Assembly (NCBI RefSeq): GCF_009760925.1
Contig: NZ_VRLV01000018.1
Coordinates: 179,338-243,337, forward strand
Source: Nonomuraea typhae
GTDB lineage: Bacteria; Actinomycetota; Actinomycetes; Streptosporangiales; Streptosporangiaceae
DNA length: 64,000 nucleotides
Direction: 5' to 3'
Shown here: piece by piece, positions 60,381-64,000 of the stretch
Numbering within the stretch: the stretch's first letter is position 1
Layout: each line of letters opens with the position of its first letter
The notes under the pieces: generated by a model
What the model saw: only the letters and a program-made list of their open reading frames with translations
Database searches by the model: none
What the model was told of the DNA's origin: nothing
Program-made: the position numbers and the translations under genes

Positions 60381-60818
60381 TCACCGGACCGTCCCGGCGC
60401 GTGTGGCGATCTGCCCGGTGAGCCGATCGAAGTGACGGACCTCCGCGGCGAACATCTCCGAGGCCGTGGCCAACGCCTCGGCCAGGGAGCACGACCGGGT
60501 GCGGGCGATGAGGGTGACGAGGTTCTCCGTCTGATCGCCGCCCGGGCCGAGGTCCTTATAGAGGGACAGCACGTCCTTGGAGACGATCGTCCGCCGCATC
60601 TCGCTGTCGACGATGGCACGCAGCGGTGGCTCGTCGATGATGCCGCTCAGGTCGATGCCGAGGCTGATCTCGGTGTAGCGGTGGTCCATGCGCTGCCCGA
60701 TCGAGTGGTAGCGAATGTCCATGTAGTCGGTGATGTCGGTGAACTCGCCGTGCACGGCGAGGTAGTCGTCGGCTGAGCCGCGCTGGGGGCCGCTGTTCGG
60801 CCAGGTGTGGCGCAGCAC
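60381..60818 (-). pseudogene. C-terminal fragment of a terpene synthase
   Basis: About 140 residues matching the C-terminal half of class I terpene cyclases: DYMDIRYHSIGQRMD, then the NSE-like metal site in SKDVLSLYKDLGPGGDQTEN, then LVTLIARTRSCSLAEALA. The N-terminal half with the DDxxD metal motif is missing; homology stops near 60818, exactly where an integrase remnant begins on the other strand. The NSE motif also reads KD instead of ND. A truncated, non-functional gene. Confidence 0.75.
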
Positions 60819-60821
60819 GCA

Positions 60822-61144
60822 CCTGCGGGCCGCTCTTCCTCGCTGACCGCAGACCCGTCCCCGCCCGCCGCCCCGGGCCCGAGCACCTCTGCCCCCACAC
60901 CGGCCGGCCTCGCCTCGCTACGACCGGGTGCGTGTCCTCATAGAACAACAGATCGGCCTCGACCCCCACCAACTGCGCCACTCCGCCGCCACCCACCTTG
61001 GGGAGGCCAAGGTCCCGCTGCAGCTCATCATGGCCAGAACCCGGCATAAGAACCCCCCGCACCGCAGTGCGCTACACCCGACCCTGCAGCGAAGCCGTCG
61101 CCGAGATCACCACCCTCCTCGCCCCACCCCACCGCACCCGATGA
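60822..61144 (+). pseudogene. frameshifted tyrosine recombinase (integrase) remnant
   Basis: C-terminal part of a phage/plasmid-type tyrosine recombinase. Three frames together give GPLFLADRRPVPARRPGPEH, YDRVRVLIEQQIGLDPHQL, RHSAATHLGE and RTAVRYTRP. The HxLRH catalytic box is present. One base is missing near 60918 and one extra C lies in the C-run near 61050, so the reading frame is broken twice. It abuts the terpene synthase fragment, marking an old integration or recombination point. Confidence 0.75.
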
Positions 61145-61283
61145 CACCCCAGAACCAGAGGCACCGAGGCGGCCGCGGGGCGGTTGAGCAGCCCGTGCAG
61201 AGGACCTTGGTAGTGGAGGCAGACAGCTGGTCTCGCGTAAACGAGGGTTTCTGAGAACGCCACCTACCATCGCGTGAACAGCT
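61145..61283. other. non-coding stretch
   Basis: About 140 bp between the integrase remnant and the repeat-protein remnant. No gene, repeat or strong hairpin was recognised. Confidence 0.5.
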
Positions 61284-61379
61284 TCAGCCCTGTTCGGTGA
61301 GGAGCTCGGCCAGCCGGTCGACGGCATACCTGTCGCCTTGGTCGGCGCGGGCGCGGAGCTCGTCGACCTGGCCCGCCAT
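61284..61379 (-). pseudogene. 31-residue remnant of a repeat protein
   Basis: ORF encoding MAGQVDELRARADQGD followed by RYAVDRLAELLTEQG. This is one unit of the helical repeat (LRARADxGDxxAxxRLAELLxERG) found many times in tandem in actinomycete repeat proteins. Here only a single unit remains, so it is probably a relic. Confidence 0.45.
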
Positions 61380-61409
61380 CACTCACCATCGAATATTTTC
61401 CGGCCGGTG

Positions 61410-61880
61410 TCACATTTCTTGCCGATACCCCCGCACGGCGGTGCGGTCCACGCCCAGGTGGTCGAGCAGTTCCGCTACCGGGTCCGGCCGCTTCTGGGCG
61501 AGCAGCGCGAAAAGGAGCTGGCCGGAGGCCTGGGTGCTTCTGTTCTTGCGTGTTGTGCTCTTGATCGCCTGATTGACGGCGGCTCTGGCGCCGCTGGTGA
61601 GCGCGGTGGCCGGAACCGCGGGATGCCTGCGCGGTCGGGCCTGTGGCGCCTCGCCCATGTCCAGTCCGATCGCGCGCAGTGCGGCCGTGTCCAGTTCGGC
61701 CAGCGCGGCCCGCGCGGCGGCCAGGTCCACCCCGAGCGCGCGGGCACCGGCGGAGCCGGAGTCGCGCAGCAGACCGAGTAGGAGGTGCTCGGTGCCGATG
61801 CGGCGGTCGCCGCGCTGTCTGGCCTCCTCGGCGGCCGCCTTGACGGCCACGGCGAACGCACTCTTTTCCATGCCGAACAT
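61410..61880 (-). CDS. Clp-N domain protein
   Basis: Protein of 156 residues containing a ClpA/ClpC N-terminal repeat domain (AVKAAAEEARQRGDRRIGTEHLLLGLLRD) and a second, divergent half (TSGARAAVNQAIKSTT, ASGQLLFALLAQ), without any ATPase domain. Such stand-alone Clp-N proteins may act as adaptors. It starts 8 bp after the small HTH gene, forming a common two-gene unit. Confidence 0.88.
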   Translation of the reverse strand: MFGMEKSAFAVAVKAAAEEARQRGDRRIGTEHLLLGLLRDSGSAGARALGVDLAAARAALAELDTAALRAIGLDMGEAPQARPRRHPAVPATALTSGARAAVNQAIKSTTRKNRSTQASGQLLFALLAQKRPDPVAELLDHLGVDRTAVRGYRQEM

Positions 61881-61888
61881 CGTGATCC

Positions 61889-62092
61889 TCACTTCCCGTA
61901 TTTGGCGTGTACGGACTGCCGTGACATGCCGAGCGCATCGCCGATCTGCTCCCAGGTCCACCCCTGCTCTCTGGCCAGCACGACCGAGACGGCCTCGACC
62001 TGCTCGGCCAGCCGGTGCAGTGCGCCAACGGCACGCAGTCCCACAGCGGGGTCGTTTGACCTGATGCACTTAGACAGTTCTTCCAGGTCCAT
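61889..62092 (-). CDS. small helix-turn-helix protein
   Basis: Protein of 67 residues with an HTH near the C-terminus (GWTWEQIGDALGMSRQSVHAKY). Its ATG lies 7 nt after a TAGACT -10 box, so the mRNA is probably leaderless. First gene of a pair with the Clp-N protein. It is divergent from the flavin monooxygenase, across a symmetric operator it probably binds. Confidence 0.88.
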   Translation of the reverse strand: MDLEELSKCIRSNDPAVGLRAVGALHRLAEQVEAVSVVLAREQGWTWEQIGDALGMSRQSVHAKYGK

Positions 62093-62095
62093 GCC

Positions 62096-62139
62096 GTCAG
62101 TCTAGATTGACAGCGACATTCTCGTCAATCTAGCCTGAC
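62096..62139. promoter_or_regulatory. mirror-symmetric divergent promoter with inverted operator
   Basis: 16-bp arms (62096-62111, beginning GTCAGTCTAG, and 62124-62139) with one mismatch and a 12-bp spacer. Each arm supplies a -35 to one side and a -10 to the other. Rightwards: TTGACA (62107-62112), 18 bp, TAGCCT (62131-62136), then ATG at 62144. Leftwards: TTGACG, 18 bp, TAGACT (62104-62099), then ATG at 62092. Both genes are predicted leaderless and both promoters would be covered by one bound dimer pair. Confidence 0.8.
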
Positions 62140-62143
62140 AGCT

Positions 62144-63598
62144 ATGGAAGATGTCGTGATCGTAGGGGCAGGACCTGTCGGGCTCATGCTGGCGTGCGAG
62201 CTGAGCTTGACCGGAGTCCTCCCGGTCGTGCTCGACAAGCGAACAGAACCGGGCGACCTGCCCAAGGCCAATGGGCTGGGGGGACAGATCATCGAGCTGC
62301 TGGACCATCGCGGGCTGCTGGAGCGCTTCAGCGCAGGCAGTCCGTTCGTCGGCGTTCCGCCGGGCTTCCCGTTCGGCTCGGTCCCGCTGCGCTTCACCGG
62401 AGTGGACGACATCCCACTGCGCCTGCTGATGATCCAGCAGCCCCGCCTGGAGCGGTTACTGGGCGAGCGCGCGGCCGAGCTGGGCGTACGGATCCAGTGG
62501 GGCCACGAGCTGACCTCGCTCACCCAGGACGAGACCGCGGTGAGGCTCCAAGGGCCGGGGTTCGAGACGCGCGCCCGCTACGTGGTGGGCTGCGACGGCG
62601 GCAACAGCCGGGTCCGTGAGCTGGCGGGCATCGGCTTCCCCGGCACCACCGACGACGAAGTGCTGTGGCTCGGCCATTTCACCACCGGCTCCTTGACCGG
62701 CCTCTTCGACAGCCCGGAGGTCGCCGGACTGCAACCGGGCTGGAACCGCACCGGCAACGGACGCCTGCTTCTCACCTCGCTCCAGCCCGGCGTTCATATC
62801 GTGGGAGTACGGGAGAAGGCAAGCCGTACGGCGGGCCCCGTCACGCTCGCCGAGTTCCGGGCGGCCATGACCAGAGTGCTCGGCAGGGACCTGCCGCTGG
62901 GCGAGCCCATCTGGCTTTCGAACACGGTGACCCAAGCCCGGCTGGCTGAAAGGTACCGGACTGGCCGGGTCTTCCTGGCCGGCGATGCCGCCCATCTGTT
63001 CCCCGCAGGCGGTTCAGCACTCAACGTCGGGATGACGGACGCGATCAACCTTGGCTGGAAGCTCTCGGCCCGGCTCGGCGGCCGAGCGGGTGACGGCTTG
63101 CTCGACACCTACGAATCCGAGCGCCTCCCCGTCGCCGAACGCGCCCTCATGCAGACACGCGCCCAGGCGGCGCTCGACCGCGCGACGGGCGAGGAGGGAG
63201 AGGCCCTGCGGGCGCTGCTCGCCGAGGTCTTCGCCTACGAACAGCCGGTGCGCCACCTCGCCGAGCTGCTGCACGGCTCCGACCTGTCGTACGGGACGGC
63301 CGAACACCCCCTGGTCGGCCGCCTGGTCCCCGACCTCCGGCTGACCATGGACACCGGCGCGTGCCGGGTGGCCGAACTCATGCGCCCGGGGCGCCCCATC
63401 CTCCTCGACTTGGGCACGGACGTCATGCTCGACCAGGGCAGGGGCAACTGGATCGACGTGGTCAGGGCGCAATGCGACGACCCTCCCGCCGACACCCTGC
63501 TGATCCGCCCGGACGGCTATGTGGCCTGGGCAGGCACCGACGGACTCGCAGAGGCGATCGAGACCTGGTTCAGCAGCAGAGCCTTCGATGAGCAGTAG
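62144..63598 (+). CDS. FAD-dependent aromatic monooxygenase (PheA/Rox type)
   Basis: Class A flavin monooxygenase of 484 residues. FAD motif GAGPVGLM at 8-15, the DG motif in GCDGGNSRVR, and the GD motif in VFLAGDAAHLFPAGG. The C-terminal ~90 residues form the thioredoxin-like domain of the phenol hydroxylase branch. It resembles rifampicin monooxygenases (Rox) and polyketide hydroxylases. The leaderless start and the shared operator link it to the small HTH regulator, which suggests substrate-inducible detoxification. Confidence 0.93.
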   Translation: MEDVVIVGAGPVGLMLACELSLTGVLPVVLDKRTEPGDLPKANGLGGQIIELLDHRGLLERFSAGSPFVGVPPGFPFGSVPLRFTGVDDIPLRLLMIQQPRLERLLGERAAELGVRIQWGHELTSLTQDETAVRLQGPGFETRARYVVGCDGGNSRVRELAGIGFPGTTDDEVLWLGHFTTGSLTGLFDSPEVAGLQPGWNRTGNGRLLLTSLQPGVHIVGVREKASRTAGPVTLAEFRAAMTRVLGRDLPLGEPIWLSNTVTQARLAERYRTGRVFLAGDAAHLFPAGGSALNVGMTDAINLGWKLSARLGGRAGDGLLDTYESERLPVAERALMQTRAQAALDRATGEEGEALRALLAEVFAYEQPVRHLAELLHGSDLSYGTAEHPLVGRLVPDLRLTMDTGACRVAELMRPGRPILLDLGTDVMLDQGRGNWIDVVRAQCDDPPADTLLIRPDGYVAWAGTDGLAEAIETWFSSRAFDEQ

Positions 63599-63624
63599 CG
63601 CCCCCCCAACGGGGGGCCGCTACT
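63594..63624 (+). terminator. hairpin terminator after the monooxygenase
   Basis: Arms AGTAGCG-c-CCCCCC and GGGGGG-c-CGCTACT around an AAC loop region, with one internal mismatch, overlapping the stop codon of the monooxygenase gene. Confidence 0.75.
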
Positions 63625-63884
63625 GACGGTGTCGTGGCCGTGTCACTGACAGCCGGTGGCGATACCCACCGACACACTCTCGTGGCACTTGGCACTGTGC
63701 ATTCGACTTCGGAGTTCTGTGTTGCGGACTTCGGAAATCGACAGTCAAGGGAGGGGTCGTCGCCTCTCCATGATCGTCGTCATATAACGATCGTTGAAGC
63801 CCCTCCGCCTCGGCCTGCTCGCTCCAGTAGGCGAGGTTGGCCCGGGCGGTCAGCGTGTCGGGGTGCCCGGGGCCTAGGAGCTGT
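63620..63884 (-). pseudogene. C-terminal TPR repeat gene fragment cut by an IS element
   Basis: The minus strand reads LGPGHPDTLTARANLAYWSE, the last tetratricopeptide unit of the NB-ARC/TPR proteins common in actinomycetes, followed by a tail ending QRSLYDDDHGE... and a TAG stop at 63620. Upstream of the LGP the similarity stops where IS-like sequence begins (near 63885). The rest of the gene is presumably beyond the element, outside the window. Confidence 0.6.
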
Positions 63885-64000
63885 TCGGAGTTCGGATCTA
63901 GGGAGGTCCGGTGGCGGCCTGGACGTGGCTGGTAGAACTCGGATGTGGCGCGCTTCGATGTGACCGATGCCGAGTGGGCGTTGATTGAGCCGTATCTGCC
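63885..64000 (+). mobile_element. left end of an IS5-type insertion sequence (partial)
   Basis: Begins around GAGCTGTTCGGAGTT, which looks like an IS terminal repeat just after a CCTAG target-like sequence, and contains the start of a transposase gene at 63945. The right end is outside the window, so target duplication and exact boundary are unproven. Confidence 0.6.
63945..64000 (+). CDS. IS5 family transposase (3' partial)
   Basis: First 18 residues, MARFDVTDAEWALIEPYL, read from a GTG start. This is the conserved N-terminus of IS5-type (DUF4096) transposases. The gene runs off the right edge. Confidence 0.8.
   Translation, partial: MARFDVTDAEWALIEPYL

Overview
The window is high-GC DNA with tightly packed genes, many GTG/TTG starts, ATGA-type start/stop overlaps and several promoters that appear to produce leaderless mRNAs. 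This points to a filamentous actinomycete chromosome. The gene set (AfsR/BTAD giants, P450s with TetR partners, a UvrA-like resistance protein, CGNR and Clp-N proteins) suggests Streptosporangiales such as Nonomuraea or Actinomadura relatives, but that assignment is inference. No rRNA, tRNA or CRISPR array was seen.

Layout. 1-8.7 kb: 3' part of an amidase; a translationally coupled membrane esterase/histidine kinase/response regulator operon; small oxidoreductase and VOC genes; a CGNR regulator behind a cluster of CTAATG/CATTAG boxes; an aldo/keto reductase. 8.7-12.3 kb: an ABC-F protein with a tiny leader ORF, and an epoxide hydrolase. 12.3-18.6 kb: a seven-gene operon in which every gene overlaps the next, divergent from an IclR regulator. 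It encodes a DszB-like desulfinase, a sulfonate-type ABC transporter, two luciferase-like monooxygenases and a second cytosolic binding-protein-fold protein, and looks like an organosulfur-scavenging system. 18.6-34.4 kb: two TetR/P450 divergent pairs, a GntR/membrane pair, a carotenoid oxygenase, a trypsin-like protein, a UvrA-like ATPase, DUF418, SDR/LysR, and a flavoprotein/MFS pair. 34.4-57.3 kb: two paralogous ~1,040-residue AfsR-type regulators, a sigma factor whose ribosome-binding site lies in a hairpin, a decayed YCII/sigma-factor pair, a vanadium haloperoxidase-like protein, a beta-lactamase-fold hydrolase, and a DUF4097/S9 peptidase pair. 57.3-64 kb: a TetR/NmrA pair with a very long operator, a coiled-coil zinc-finger protein, then an accessory zone holding a truncated terpene synthase, an integrase remnant, repeat-protein remnants, an HTH/Clp-N pair, a flavin monooxygenase, and an IS5-type element inserted in a TPR gene.

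How it works together. Much of the window consists of one-step enzymes, each paired with a dedicated regulator and a visible palindromic operator. The most coherent multi-gene unit is the desulfinase/SsuABC-like/SsuD-like operon. It suggests uptake of a sulfonated compound, oxidative C-S cleavage by reduced-flavin monooxygenases, and release of sulfite from a sulfinate. No flavin reductase is present in the window, so FMNH2 would have to come from elsewhere. The right-hand end shows repeated recombination and gene decay.
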